DNA of 64,000 bases from Bacteroidales bacterium. GTDB taxonomy: Bacteria; Bacteroidota; Bacteroidia; Bacteroidales; Marinilabiliaceae. Positions 1 through 11,200 of the stretch are shown piece after piece. The stretch is from assembly GCA_017417385.1 (NCBI GenBank), contig JAFPZF010000082.1, positions 20,449 to 84,448 on the forward strand, in the 5' to 3' direction. Position 1 is the first letter of the stretch. The number at the start of each line of letters is the position of its first letter. The notes under the pieces are model-generated. The model was not told the DNA's origin. It was given only the letters and a program-made list of their open reading frames with translations, and made no database searches. The position numbers and the translations under genes are program-made.

Positions 1-1118
1 AGTCCCCAATTAACACCTTCCTCAGTGTTGAAGAATGTACCCAATGTAAGAGCTGGGATCACGAAAACCTGACCATCAATCTTAACATCGACAGAGTAAT
101 TATTTGTAGCAACGAAATATTCCTGCTCTTCTGGAGAGTAAAGTTCCTTGAGGTCACTAGTGTTCGTTGCACCGTAATAGACAGTACCATCCGCTGCGAC
201 AGGCCAAGCAGAGTAGCTTGCAATAGCTTCATCAGCGAAAACAACACCTGTCTCGCTCGCTACGAGAGTCCCCTCATCGTTATCCATGAAGTTAACTGTG
301 TAGGAGAGCTTTGTTACACTCTGGAACTTGATGTTGACCACAGAGCCAGTCTCTGCCAACGTAACTTCATCGAAGTCGTTGCCAACGTAGTTGTACTTGG
401 CGTTATCAGTTACAACAGAAGCGTCATCGCCAATGAGGAACTCTGCTTTGCCACCAATTTTGCCAGTACGTGTGATTGCCTCCTTAATCTCAGTACCATT
501 CTCATCGACGAACTTAACGGTGTAGGTAGCAGTGTTCTCTGCAGTCAGCTGCTCGACGTCGCAGAGCTCGATCTTGGTGAAACCGCCAGTACGGTTGAGG
601 TAGAAAGAAGCAGAACCATCAGCCGTGACGTCGAACGTGAGCACCTGCTGCATGGTAGCAGGATCAAAGTCAGCCTCGGCTACACCCTTAGTACCTGCAG
701 TCACCTTGTTGCTGATAGAGCGCAACGTAGTGTTCAGACCGACGTAGGCGCAAGTTCCATCGCCACCGACACGACCACCTTCCTCAATCTGTGCAGTTAC
801 GAGGATACGCTGACCTGCCTTAACTGCCGGGTCGTAGATGATGACCTCACGACCACCAGAGTTCTGGTTGTGTACGCCATTGTAGAAGTAGTAGAACTTA
901 TCAGCACCTTGAATTCCAAGACCAGCAAGATCAGCAAGACCTGCGTTTCCACCTGCCTTACCTGTTACAGTCTCAGAAGAGTATTGCGCATCCAGCGCAA
1001 ATGCCTGAGGCGACCATGTCTTGGTACCTGGCTCCCAGGTCTTGACAGGTGTCAAGTCCTGCGCCTGCGAAAGCATAGCGACTGAGCCCAATGCGAGAGA
1101 AAGTAATAATCTATTCAT
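1..1118 (-). CDS. Secreted protein with MucBP-like repeats, C-terminus outside window
   Basis: The reading frame is open from an ATG at 1118 down to the window edge, so about 372 residues are visible and the stop codon is missing. The N-terminus is a signal peptide (MNRLLLSLALGSVAMLSQAQ). Residues from about 150 hold at least two repeats of the form YTVKFVDENGT / YTVNFMDNDEGT followed by a Gly-rich turn. These resemble MucBP-type surface repeats, but the match is by eye. It lies 80 nt downstream of a SusD-like gene and on the same strand, so it is probably the last visible gene of the SusC/SusD operon. In such operons this position usually encodes a surface glycan-binding protein or enzyme. 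No catalytic motif is visible in the part shown. Confidence 0.75.
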   Translation of the reverse strand, partial: MNRLLLSLALGSVAMLSQAQDLTPVKTWEPGTKTWSPQAFALDAQYSSETVTGKAGGNAGLADLAGLGIQGADKFYYFYNGVHNQNSGGREVIIYDPAVKAGQRILVTAQIEEGGRVGGDGTCAYVGLNTTLRSISNKVTAGTKGVAEADFDPATMQQVLTFDVTADGSASFYLNRTGGFTKIELCDVEQLTAENTATYTVKFVDENGTEIKEAITRTGKIGGKAEFLIGDDASVVTDNAKYNYVGNDFDEVTLAETGSVVNIKFQSVTKLSYTVNFMDNDEGTLVASETGVVFADEAIASYSAWPVAADGTVYYGATNTSDLKELYSPEEQEYFVATNNYSVDVKIDGQVFVIPALTLGTFFNTEEGVNWG

Positions 1119-1198
1119 CTCTTTCGGAATTAAGTTAAACAATTAGTTGCTAATTAATGTTTTGTTAGTTATTGATAATTAACAGGTTGAAGAGTCGA

Positions 1199-2998
1199 TT
1201 ACCAGCCAGCATTCTGAACGAGTGCTGAGTTCTTGAGCAATTCGGACTGAGCGATCGGGAAGAGGTACATCTTGTTGTCCCATTTCCTGCTTATAGTCTT
1301 ACGCTCGTAGGAGAAGGAGCCGTCGGCGTTCTTGATGATAGTCATGCCGTCGACGCTTTGCATACGGTGCTCAGCGTCAACACCGTCGGAGTCGCCCTTC
1401 CAACGACGAAGGTCGTAGAAACGGTGTCCCTCGAAAGCGAGTTCGACGAAGCGCTCATTCTTGTACTTACGCATCCAGTCGTCGCCAGCGAGCTCCTCAG
1501 GAAAGGCGGGCATACCTACACGCTTACGGACAATGTTGACAGCCTCGTTGGCAGTCATGCCCTCGACAGGAGTTGTCGCATTGCCAGTAGCTCTGAAGGC
1601 AGCTTCGGCGAAGTTGAGATAGAACTCGGCGAGACGGAAGGTGACCCAGCAGTGCATAGCCTCTGTCACACCGATAGCGCCAGTACGGAAAGTGACGCCA
1701 TTCTTGTAGGAATCCTCTGTGCCGCCCTGAACACCCTTCTTGAGGAGGTAGGAGGTCGGCGTGCCACCAGAGACGTTCGGTCCGCTGATGCCGATGTTGC
1801 CAGAAGCGTCGTAGGCCCAGGTCTCGAGACGGAACGCATTAGACACAGTGTCCTTGTAGACAGCAGGCCAAACGTCGCCATTGCAAGCGATAGTCATAGC
1901 GAGCCTCGGGTCGCGACCCTTGTAAGGGTTAGCCGGGTCGTAGCCGGAGCCTTCCTCGTTGATAGACTTGCCAGTCGCCTTCATTTCGTAGGCGTCGACG
2001 AGAGTCTGGCTTGGGCAGTTCAGACCGCTACCGCCACCCTCGATACCGACAGGGTAGTTCCATCCCTCACGCTTGTTGTTCTTGATTGGATAAGGCATAC
2101 GAGCGAAGATGACCTCACCAGTCTCGAGCGGGAAGGCCGAGGTGATGATGGAGTAGTCGTTAGTCAGACCGTGCTTACCCTTACGGGCGTTGCTTTCGTC
2201 GATCAGCTGCTTAGCAGCCTTAGCGGCAGCGGTCCAACGCTCGGTGCTTGGAGCAGGGTTGAAGAGCGGGCTTGCTGCGTAGAGGGCAGCGCGGGCCTTG
2301 AGAGCGAGGACGAAGAAGTGGTCGACACGGTAGTTCATACCGTCGTAGCTACCGATCTCGTAAGGGTTGTCAGAGAAGTCGTATACGACAGTATCCTTGA
2401 TAGCGTCACACTCGGCGATGATGTTGTCGAGTATCGTGAGAGCAGGAGTGCGTGGCATACTGTTGGCGTTGTCGACAGATACGACATCGGTGAAGTAAGG
2501 AACATCGCCGTAGTTACGCACGAGGTCGAAGTAGAGGTATGCACGCAGAGCACGAACTTCCGGGAACGAGTAGTAGTATCGGATCATATCCTTCTCGTAC
2601 GAGCCGTTGTTCTTAAGGTCGTCGAAGGTCATGCCCTGGAAGTTTTTGAGGTAGTAATTGGCGCACTGGATGCCCTTGTAGGCATCTTCCCAACGCTTAG
2701 CGTCGAGGTTGTTGGAGGCGCTCCAGTTGCCATTGGTGAAGCCTTGCACGGTGTTGCTCAGGGCAGCGCATACAGCCTCGTCGGTAGCGCAGCACTGCAT
2801 AGCACCGGAGTAGTTGCCGTAGTCGACGTCCAAGTAGTTGTAGACGTTGTTCGACATATTAGTGACGCCGCCGAAAGTCTCGTCGACGTATTCTCGCGTA
2901 TTGAGGACGTACTCACCGTACTCCATGTCGTCCTTGCACGCAGAGAAAGCGGAAGCGAGCAAAGCGGTAGCAAGCAGTATGTTATATTTCATTGTCAT
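1199..2998 (-). CDS. SusD/RagB-family outer-membrane lipoprotein (second pair)
   Basis: SusD-like proteins are surface lipoproteins that sit over a SusC channel and capture glycan or peptide. The protein is about 599 residues. The start MTMKYNILLATALLASAFSAC gives a lipoprotein signal with Cys followed by Lys-Asp-Asp; a longer upstream frame would overlap the preceding SusC gene. The N-terminal half is the usual helical TPR-like SusD fold, and the C-terminus has the family signature (KNERFVELAFEGHRFYDLRR, then LFPIAQSELLKN and a final NAGW). It starts 19 nt after the stop of the SusC-like gene and is co-transcribed with it. The ligand cannot be told from sequence. Confidence 0.95.
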   Translation of the reverse strand: MTMKYNILLATALLASAFSACKDDMEYGEYVLNTREYVDETFGGVTNMSNNVYNYLDVDYGNYSGAMQCCATDEAVCAALSNTVQGFTNGNWSASNNLDAKRWEDAYKGIQCANYYLKNFQGMTFDDLKNNGSYEKDMIRYYYSFPEVRALRAYLYFDLVRNYGDVPYFTDVVSVDNANSMPRTPALTILDNIIAECDAIKDTVVYDFSDNPYEIGSYDGMNYRVDHFFVLALKARAALYAASPLFNPAPSTERWTAAAKAAKQLIDESNARKGKHGLTNDYSIITSAFPLETGEVIFARMPYPIKNNKREGWNYPVGIEGGGSGLNCPSQTLVDAYEMKATGKSINEEGSGYDPANPYKGRDPRLAMTIACNGDVWPAVYKDTVSNAFRLETWAYDASGNIGISGPNVSGGTPTSYLLKKGVQGGTEDSYKNGVTFRTGAIGVTEAMHCWVTFRLAEFYLNFAEAAFRATGNATTPVEGMTANEAVNIVRKRVGMPAFPEELAGDDWMRKYKNERFVELAFEGHRFYDLRRWKGDSDGVDAEHRMQSVDGMTIIKNADGSFSYERKTISRKWDNKMYLFPIAQSELLKNSALVQNAGW

Positions 2999-3017
2999 AA
3001 TGAGCTGAGTGGGAGAG

Positions 3018-6000
3018 TTAGAAATTAAGGGTGATACCAGCCACGACACTCTTAGTCAGAGGGTATCCCTCGCCTGGAGCCTCAGGATCAACGACTTCAA
3101 GTTTGTCGAAGCAAGCGAGGTCGATGCCTCTGACAAAGATGCGAGAGCCCTTGATGACCTTAGTAGCTTCGAGGAGACTCTGAGGAAGGTTGTAGTACAG
3201 TTCCACGTTGCGCAACTTGAGGAAAGAGCGATCCTGGATCCAGGTGCTGTTCTCACGGAAGTTGTTGGCGTTGGAGACAGCCGAGAGACGCGGGTACTTA
3301 GCGTTAGGCGTAGAAGGTGTCCAACGGTTGTCGTAGTACTCCTTGGAGATGTTCGTATTGTCAACAAGCGGAACGTAGACGCTCTTCGTCTTAAGGTAGA
3401 TGGAGTACTTGGCGGCGCCCTGGAAAAGGACGTTGAACCCGAGCCCGTTCCATTCAGCACCGAGATTGAACGAGTAGTAAATCTCCGGGCAAGTTGCGTT
3501 GTCGCCAATTGCGGTCAAGTCGTTGGTATCGACAAGTCCATCGCCGTTGACATCGGCATACTTCAAGTCGCCGGCCCTTACCGTAGTACCACAGTTCTGC
3601 GTGTAGCCAGCAGCAACATCAGCATCGGTCACGAAGCCAATAGACTTCATACCGAAAAGCTGTCCAACAGGGTGACCAGTCGTCTCGAGGTTAGAAGAGT
3701 ACTTCGTTTCCTCGTACTGTTCCTTAATCTCGTTGTGGTTGTAAGCGAACTTACCACCGATGTTGAGTGTCAGGTCGCCAATCGGCTTGATGAAGTTCAG
3801 TCCTGCCTCGAAGCCGGTGCTAAAGACCTTACCTTCCGTCTCGTAAGGAGCAGTGAAGCCGAGGAGGTTTGAGTACTTGTTAGAAGCATCCACCCATATA
3901 CCATGTCTACTCTCACGGAAGTAATCGAGGGTGAGATCGAGGCTGTCGAAGAGCTTTGCGTCGAGGCCGACGTTAAACTTGTCAGACAACTCGTGGTTGT
4001 TGTCGTCGTTGGTCACAGCGCGGTCGATCATACCAGTGCTGACAGCCGTCGTAAACTTGCTATCGAGCATGACAGCTGCAGGTCCACCGCCGTAGGTCTG
4101 CTCCCAGTAGCCCATTGCCGGCACGTTGCCTACGTGCAGACGGCCCCAAGAAGCCCTCAACTTAAGGAAGTTGATAGCGTCAGAGTTAGCGAGGAAGTCC
4201 TCCTTGGACAAGGTCCAACCGAGACCGAAAGATGGCGACACACCCCATTTGTGACCTGGAGCGAAGAAGTTGTGCTCAGATGCTACCAAGTTCGCATTGA
4301 TGGTGTACTTGTCGAGCAGCGTGTAGAGAGCGACTAAAGAAAAGTTCTGATAGTAATTAGTGGTGTTAACGCCACGCGTATCACGCTTTTCGAAGTCGTA
4401 GCGCAACTGAGCATACAGTTTCTGAGTATCTGACAGTTTCTTGTCGTAGTAGAAGCCACCCTGAATGTTTGCAGCGCGCGAGTAGGTGATGTTGTTAGCA
4501 TCGGTCGACAACGAAGTAGCAATGCTATTACCGTCAGCATCGGCACTCTTCGTCAGCGTAAGTGCGTTGATCTTCTCAGGATCGAGGACGCCATCCGTAG
4601 TAACAGCGGCACCGCCGTTGACCTTGTAGAAGGCGTAATCGTACTTACGAGTGTAGTTCTCAACATAGTAAGACTTGTTGTCGTAGGCGAGACGGAAGAA
4701 ACCGCCGAGGCCCTCTGCAAAGATAGACAGATTCTGATCAATGTTAAGGTCGACGAAGATACCACGATTGTGGTTCTTGATGTAACCTGCGTCGGATGAG
4801 ATAGCGACAGGGTTGTAGGTACCGTCAAGGCCGGTGCCGTCTGTGTGACCACCCCAGTAATTGGAAACCTTCACAGGGAATGCGTTAGCTGGGACTGAGT
4901 AAAGAGCATCCCAAACGCTCGTGAACTCATAGGAGTCCACCTTGCTGCTCCACTTGAAGTTCGAGCCAGTCTTTCTTGCCTCGGCGATTGTACCAAGCAC
5001 ATTGAGAGTCATCCGTGTAGTCTCTGTGATGTCGATGTCGACATTAGAACGAAGCGAACCACGGCTATACTGATCTTGCGTACGATAGTCGGCATTGTCT
5101 TCACCATGAGCGTTGAAACCACGGTCAGAGTTGACGTTCAGCATCGTGTAGTACTTGAACTTCTGGCTACCGCCGTGGAAAGTCAGGTTGTAGTTTGCCG
5201 CATGAGCCCAATCGCGGAGAGTCTCCTTCTGCCAGTCTACGTTAGGGAAGAGGTCAGGGTGTGTACCCTTCTCGTATGCGCTGATAGCAGCATCGTTGTA
5301 GTAGGCCGTCGAAGCGCCGTCGTTGATGACAGCCTCGTTGTATGCACGGGCGAATGTCGCAGCATCTACGAACTCCGGCTTACGGCTTTGACGCTCAAAC
5401 GAATGCTCGTAGGAGAAATCGACATGAAGAGCATCGTACTCACCTCGTTTGGTCTTGATGTTGATGACGCCGTTTGCACCCTTGTAGCCGTAAATGGCCA
5501 CAGCAGTAGCATCCTTAAGCACCGTGACACTCTCAACTTCGTATGGCGTGACGTCTTCGATCTCACGCTCGATGCCATCGACGAGGATAAGAGGATCGTT
5601 CGAGAAGTCGGACAGTGTCTTCAGACCACGAACATAGAATGTAGTCTTGGTGTCAGCGTAGTGACCGCGACCCTGCAGCGCCGTCAGACCAAGTCCTTGA
5701 CCGATGAGAGCATCACCGATGTTCTTAGAAGTGCGAGATTTGAAGTCGTTTTCGCTTATGACAGACACGGCACCAACATTCTCTTCAAGGGTGATGTCCT
5801 TGCAGTAGGAGTTGCCGACATAAGTCTTCTCAGTCTCCTCGATCTTCAAGACGACATCGAATGACGAAGCGGTCTGAACGTTTATACGCTCCTGCTTATA
5901 ACCCACGTACGAGTAGGAGACGATTGGGGACTCACCATCTACCTTGAGCGAGTAGTTGCCGTTGGAGTCCGTTATGGTCCCAGTCGTTGTACCATCGACT

Positions 6001-6140
6001 ACGACAGAGACACCGGCTATAGGTGTTCCCTTTTGGTCGACGACACGCCCTGTCACAGTATCCTGCGCCACAATGGTGGAGCAGAAGAAGGCTGCGCATG
6101 CTAACGTCGCCGATAGTCTTGCCTTTATATTGTTTTTCAT
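3018..6140 (-). CDS. SusC/RagA-family TonB-linked outer-membrane channel (second pair)
   Basis: This is a 22-strand TonB-dependent outer-membrane transporter of 1040 residues. In order it has a signal peptide ending at about 25 (TIVAQ), a carboxypeptidase-regulatory-like domain at about 28-105 (VTGRVVDQKGTPIAGVSV), a plug domain at about 115-230 with the SusC-type stretch LILVDGIEREIEDV and LKDATAVAIYGYKGANGV, and a barrel ending in an aromatic residue (GITLNF). It lies 30 nt downstream of one SusD-like gene and 19 nt upstream of its own SusD partner. The plug/SusD partner imports the bound substrate using TonB energy. The substrate is unknown. Confidence 0.96.
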   Translation of the reverse strand: MKNNIKARLSATLACAAFFCSTIVAQDTVTGRVVDQKGTPIAGVSVVVDGTTTGTITDSNGNYSLKVDGESPIVSYSYVGYKQERINVQTASSFDVVLKIEETEKTYVGNSYCKDITLEENVGAVSVISENDFKSRTSKNIGDALIGQGLGLTALQGRGHYADTKTTFYVRGLKTLSDFSNDPLILVDGIEREIEDVTPYEVESVTVLKDATAVAIYGYKGANGVINIKTKRGEYDALHVDFSYEHSFERQSRKPEFVDAATFARAYNEAVINDGASTAYYNDAAISAYEKGTHPDLFPNVDWQKETLRDWAHAANYNLTFHGGSQKFKYYTMLNVNSDRGFNAHGEDNADYRTQDQYSRGSLRSNVDIDITETTRMTLNVLGTIAEARKTGSNFKWSSKVDSYEFTSVWDALYSVPANAFPVKVSNYWGGHTDGTGLDGTYNPVAISSDAGYIKNHNRGIFVDLNIDQNLSIFAEGLGGFFRLAYDNKSYYVENYTRKYDYAFYKVNGGAAVTTDGVLDPEKINALTLTKSADADGNSIATSLSTDANNITYSRAANIQGGFYYDKKLSDTQKLYAQLRYDFEKRDTRGVNTTNYYQNFSLVALYTLLDKYTINANLVASEHNFFAPGHKWGVSPSFGLGWTLSKEDFLANSDAINFLKLRASWGRLHVGNVPAMGYWEQTYGGGPAAVMLDSKFTTAVSTGMIDRAVTNDDNNHELSDKFNVGLDAKLFDSLDLTLDYFRESRHGIWVDASNKYSNLLGFTAPYETEGKVFSTGFEAGLNFIKPIGDLTLNIGGKFAYNHNEIKEQYEETKYSSNLETTGHPVGQLFGMKSIGFVTDADVAAGYTQNCGTTVRAGDLKYADVNGDGLVDTNDLTAIGDNATCPEIYYSFNLGAEWNGLGFNVLFQGAAKYSIYLKTKSVYVPLVDNTNISKEYYDNRWTPSTPNAKYPRLSAVSNANNFRENSTWIQDRSFLKLRNVELYYNLPQSLLEATKVIKGSRIFVRGIDLACFDKLEVVDPEAPGEGYPLTKSVVAGITLNF

Positions 6141-6170
6141 CTTAGTCTTCTGTTTGTTGGGAAGTCTTGA

Positions 6171-8213
6171 TTACCAGCCTGGATTTTGAACCAATCCGTA
6201 GTTCTTGTTAATTTCAGTGACTGGGATTGGAGACAGGTACCACTTCGGGTCGAAGCCCTGTGTCCACCAGTAGCGAGGGGCCGACATCTCGTTGGACCAT
6301 TCAGCACGCACATACTTGAACGTCGACGGGTATGCGCCTCGGGTAATCTTGTTGCCATCATACCATGCAGCCTGGTTGACCTTACCATTCTTGAGCCAGT
6401 AGATCTTGAGGCTATGAAGAGGCTTTTCGAAAATATCCTTACGCTTGTAACGCACGAGGTCGTAGAAGCGCGAGTCCTCAAGACCGAATTCGCAAGCACG
6501 CTCACGAAGCAACTCGTTGATGAATGCCTCCTTGTCTGACGTGAGGTTGAGCTCAGGATTGCTAGTCTCGATAGCAGGGAGACCTACACGTGCCCTGACA
6601 ACGTTGACCTGCTCGCAAGCCCTTGACAAGTCGCCTGTCTGAGCAAGAGCCTCAGCATACGTCAAGTACATGTCGGACAAGCGAATCGTTGGCCATACCG
6701 GACGCAAACGCTTATAGTCTTCACCCATGACGAACTTCTGGAGACCGTAGCCAGTCGCATAACGGCCAGCCTGCAGCTCAGGGCTTGTCGTCGCATGTGT
6801 ACCACCGACCCAAGTCTCGACGTTGTAGTCGGTCATCTCTGCCGTATTCCAGTCGAGACGATAGTTGAGTCCGTTGACCCACATCTCCTCATACATTCGA
6901 GGGTCACGTGTCAAGTTGTAGTGCTTCGGGTTCTTGCCGCTAAGCTCCATGACACCGAACATCTTCTGGAGAGTATGGTCTGCATTCGGATTTTCCTCGT
7001 CATTCTTCGCAGCCTCATCCCAGTCGAAGTTCTTGCCGTCCTTCCATGGGAACATCTCGGCGTACTCCTGCGTCGGGTAGTAAGCTCGGTTGATGTTGCC
7101 ACCACCATTGTCGGAGTCGCTTGTCGGACTCATCCACTGATGCCATACGTACTGACCAGACTTGTAAGCGTCAGAACCGATCACCATCACACAGTGAAGT
7201 ATCTCAGGACTCTCTGGCTTTGCGTATGCTGTTCTGTAGGCAAGCCTGTAGTCTTCAGGACGGATCGATCCGATGTTAGCATTGTCCTCAGCCTGTACAA
7301 GCTGATAGTATCCATTCGCACTAAGGGCGGTGAAGAACTCCTCGCAAGCCGTCCGACAGCGCTGCCAACGTGCCTGATCGTAGCCACCATACCAGACAGA
7401 CTTGTTGTTTGAAGCCTCCGGATGATATGGCTCGACATCATTGAACAAAGGAGACGCTGCAAAGGCGAGAATCTTACACTTGAGTGCCATGACACCTGCC
7501 TTTGTCCAGTGACCGATCTCAAACTCGTCCACCTTCCATGGAAGATCCTTGGCTGCCTCGTCACATAGCCCTACAAGATACTCCACATAATCCTCCAACG
7601 TGGCACGCGGCATTGTGAAGCTGCTCTCCGTTCCTGTGAAAGCATGGTCGACAATGGGCACAGCACCATAATTCTTGAAGATGTCGAAACAACGTGAAGC
7701 AATTATTGCCTTCGCCTGTGCGACGTAAGACTTCTTGAGGGTCTCGCTCATGCCTGGAACCTCGTCGATACGCTCGATGAGCAGGTATGCGTAACGGACA
7801 GCGGTCCATACACGGTTGTGGAGGTAGTGGAATTTATCACCCCTGTCTCCATACTTGCTGGTGTGGTTGCCCTTCAAGTATGAGTTGGTCAAGCCGAAAC
7901 CGTACGTCGTGACATAGAGGTCGGTAAGCATGTCGACCTTACCGGTGTAGATGTCCGAAGACTCCTGAGGGTCTGACGTGCCAGAGATGTAGTTCCTGTA
8001 TGGAATCCCATAATACTGCATCGCGTAGAGCGTATTGAGATACTGCCCGACGTAGGTTATGCTGTTGAACACTGTGTCGGCAGTGAAGTCTCCTCCCGAC
8101 GCCTTCTCGAGGAAGTTGTTGCCAAACTCCACATCGTCGACACACGAAGTGCTGACGAGCGCTAAAGCTGACACTCCAGCGAGAATGGATTTCCTTGTAC
8201 TGAATTTTTTCAT
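6171..8213 (-). CDS. SusD/RagB-family outer-membrane lipoprotein (first pair)
   Basis: A 680-residue SusD-like lipoprotein. The signal peptide ends with a lipobox (ALVSTSC, Cys about 24) followed by acidic residues, which fits the Bacteroidetes lipoprotein export signal. The SusD C-terminal signature is clear (RERACEFGLEDSRFYDLVRYKR, here split over about 590-612, and a terminal LVQNPGW). It starts 21 nt after its SusC-like partner. It is longer than the second SusD in this operon and differs strongly in sequence, so the two pairs probably bind different parts of a substrate or different substrates rather than being a recent duplication. Confidence 0.95.
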   Translation of the reverse strand: MKKFSTRKSILAGVSALALVSTSCVDDVEFGNNFLEKASGGDFTADTVFNSITYVGQYLNTLYAMQYYGIPYRNYISGTSDPQESSDIYTGKVDMLTDLYVTTYGFGLTNSYLKGNHTSKYGDRGDKFHYLHNRVWTAVRYAYLLIERIDEVPGMSETLKKSYVAQAKAIIASRCFDIFKNYGAVPIVDHAFTGTESSFTMPRATLEDYVEYLVGLCDEAAKDLPWKVDEFEIGHWTKAGVMALKCKILAFAASPLFNDVEPYHPEASNNKSVWYGGYDQARWQRCRTACEEFFTALSANGYYQLVQAEDNANIGSIRPEDYRLAYRTAYAKPESPEILHCVMVIGSDAYKSGQYVWHQWMSPTSDSDNGGGNINRAYYPTQEYAEMFPWKDGKNFDWDEAAKNDEENPNADHTLQKMFGVMELSGKNPKHYNLTRDPRMYEEMWVNGLNYRLDWNTAEMTDYNVETWVGGTHATTSPELQAGRYATGYGLQKFVMGEDYKRLRPVWPTIRLSDMYLTYAEALAQTGDLSRACEQVNVVRARVGLPAIETSNPELNLTSDKEAFINELLRERACEFGLEDSRFYDLVRYKRKDIFEKPLHSLKIYWLKNGKVNQAAWYDGNKITRGAYPSTFKYVRAEWSNEMSAPRYWWTQGFDPKWYLSPIPVTEINKNYGLVQNPGW

Positions 8214-8234
8214 TTTCTGTCGGAGTTTACTTGA

Positions 8235-11200
8235 TTAGAAGCCCAGTTTAAGAGCCGCTGTGAACGTGCGGTTGAGCGGGTAAGATGGCTCTGTCGATGC
8301 CTTGGCTTCCGGATCTCCCCAGATGTACGGAGTGAACGTCACTAAGTTGTAGCCTGAGAGTGCAAGCTGCAATGTGTTCATCTTTATCGTCTCCATCCAT
8401 GGGAAGTTGAAGTTATATGTTATCTGGACATTTTTCAGACGCAAGTACTTCGAGTCCTGCTCCCAGAAGTCACTTCCTGCATAGTTGTTTGCAGCCCTCT
8501 GGAATGTCGGACGTGGATACTTGGCGTTGTAGTCTGGATTGTCTGTCGTCCAAGAATTATCGTAGTGATACTTGAGGAGGCCTCCCTGATTAGATCCATC
8601 CTTTGCCCAGAATGGAGTCTGGAACGAGCCGCCGATTCCACGGCTGACTTCCCATGCGCCTGCCCAGAGCATCGAGAATGAAAGGTTCTTCCATGTGAAG
8701 CCTGCGTTGATACCACACATGTAACGTGGGTCGTCAGTCTTACCAAGTGCATGGGTGAAGTCGTTTGCGTTGATCTCACCGTCACCATTCTGGTCTACGT
8801 AGACGCAGTCACCAGGCATGATGGTTGCAGCAAGCTGGGTCGGCATCTCCTGACCATAAGCAGCACGATAGCGCTCCTCGGTCTTTCCCGGCTCGTAGAG
8901 CTCGAAGAACTCAAGTTGATTTCGACTTCCAATCCTGTAGCCCTTCTCGTACAGGTACTCCCAGTTCTGCGGTGCCTCGCGCTTGTCAATAATCTCGTTG
9001 TCGTTAAACATCAGGTTGACACCGAAGTTTACCAACCAGTCGTCATTCAGGCGTGAGTTCCACTTCGCCGTAACCTCCCAGCCCCAGCTGTCAACCTTAC
9101 CGAAGTTCGCATAAGGAGTAGTGAAACCGAAGACTGCCGGTGCCGTACCATCCTGAAGAAGAATGTCACGACGCTTGTCAACGTAGTAGTCGAACGTGAA
9201 CTTGAGCTTGTCCTCTATGAAGTTGAGGTCGACACCGAAATTCTGCTTCGTCGACACCTCCCACGTGACATCCTGGTTGTTCTTGCTGCTCTCGTATGTT
9301 GCAAGAGAACTGCTCGGGAAATTGGTCAAGGAACCGAATGTCGGCTCGTAACCACCACGGTTCACAGATGCGTCTGTACCAGAAGCTGTCTTGTACGGGT
9401 CTGGAGTGTACATGAATCGGCTACCACCGATCTTATCGTTACCGACCTGACCTACCGTGTACCTCAGCTTGAAGTAGCTAACTATGTCCTTCAGATTGTC
9501 CCAGAAACCCTCCTGAGATATATTCCAACCGACGGAAACTGCTGGGAATACACCAAAACGCTTGTCCTCAGCAAAATTCTCCGAACCGTTGTAGCCTATA
9601 TTGAACTCCGCCATATATCGACTTGCATAGTCGTACGTGAGACGGCCGACAAGTCCTACGTAACCCTGCGGAATCTCCGGATATGTCTTTGGATAATATG
9701 TCTTGCTCTGGTTGTAGAGTGCAAGCAATGTGACGTGATGTACGTCAGCAAACGTGCGGTCGTAGTTGATCGCCGTCTCCATATACCAGTTCCTGCTCTT
9801 TGATGGCGTCACGTTCGTGTACGACAACTGACCATTTGAGCCATATTTTCTATATGTCATGCTTCCATCGTCTGCAAGCCATGGCGTATATGTCGGGATG
9901 CCATACGTAGCCCTTATGTAAGACGTGAAACCACTATTGTACGAACCTTTAACTCTGAACGTGAGACCCTTCGTCAGGAAGTCGAGCTTCTGACGAAGCT
10001 CAAGGTCCATGTTGAGCGTGTTGTTCGTGTCGCTCATGAAGCCGACCCCATAGTATTGCTGTATACCATTGCCACCGACAAACGGCAAGTTCGTGCAGTC
10101 TGTGTAGTCAGATGCTGCATTGACGAGCTTCCCGTCGACAAAACCTGGGCTCGAGAATGGCGTAGCTCCATAAAGGCCCTGCACCATAGTTCCCGCCGCC
10201 TGTCCACTATACGGACGCCAGTTGGTGTTGTGGTTACCGCCCACACCGACAGCCAACGTCGTAGTTGGCGTTACGTCGAGGTCAAGATTTGCGCGGTAGT
10301 TGAAACGTTTATACTGGTACGAACAGTCGTACGGCAGGTCGAAAGTCTTGAACAGACCATCTTGTGTATAGAAACCTGCGGAAACGAAATAACGCACCTG
10401 CTTGTTACCACCCGATATGTTGAGGTTGTGCTGCGTCTGGAGCGTACGCTTCTTGAAGCAGTAGTCCACCCAGTCCGTATCCGGGAATCGCAGCGGGTCA
10501 GAGTGGTTCTTGAATTTCTCTATCACTTCCGGAGCAAACGGCAGGTTCGCCGTGTTGAGATTGCCGTTCTCGTCAATCCAACCACCTTCCGCTCCCGGCT
10601 CGTCATATTCATGGTCCATCGTGACGAGCTTGTTGTAGAATGTCGCATACTCGTACGAGTTTGCACGCTCTATCAACTTCGTAGGCATGAGCATTGAGTA
10701 CGATGTCGTCGCACTTATCTTCGCCTTCCCCTCGGCACCACGCTTCGTCGTGACAAGCACGACACCATTAGCACCTCGCACACCAAAGACCGCAGTCGCA
10801 GATGCGTCTTTGAGGATTGTTATGCTCTCAATCTCGTTCGGGTCTATGTCGTTGAAGTCACGCTCGACACCATCAACCTGCACAAGCGGCGATGCGTCTA
10901 CCCACGTTGCCTTACCACGGACAAAGATCTCTGCCGCATCAGCACCTGGCTGACCAGACGACTGGACTGTCGTAAGACCTGCAAGCTGACCCGTAAGCAT
11001 GTTCGACACCGAACCGACTGGCGTCTTCGAGAGCTCTGCACCATCTACGCTCGAGATTGCACCCGTCACGGTTACTTTCTTCTGTGCACCATAGGCGACG
11101 ACCTGAATCTCGCCCAACTGCTCCGACTGGTCGACAAGGACGACCTTCATCCCGTCGGCAGCCGGCAATTCTTGATCCTCAAAACCTAAGAACGAGAACT

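Noticed and set aside
1358..3028. 556-codon plus-strand open frame opposite the second SusD gene
   Set aside because: It is antisense to a clear SusD gene; the protein is Val/Ser/Arg-rich with no motif and exists because the real gene has GC-rich third positions.
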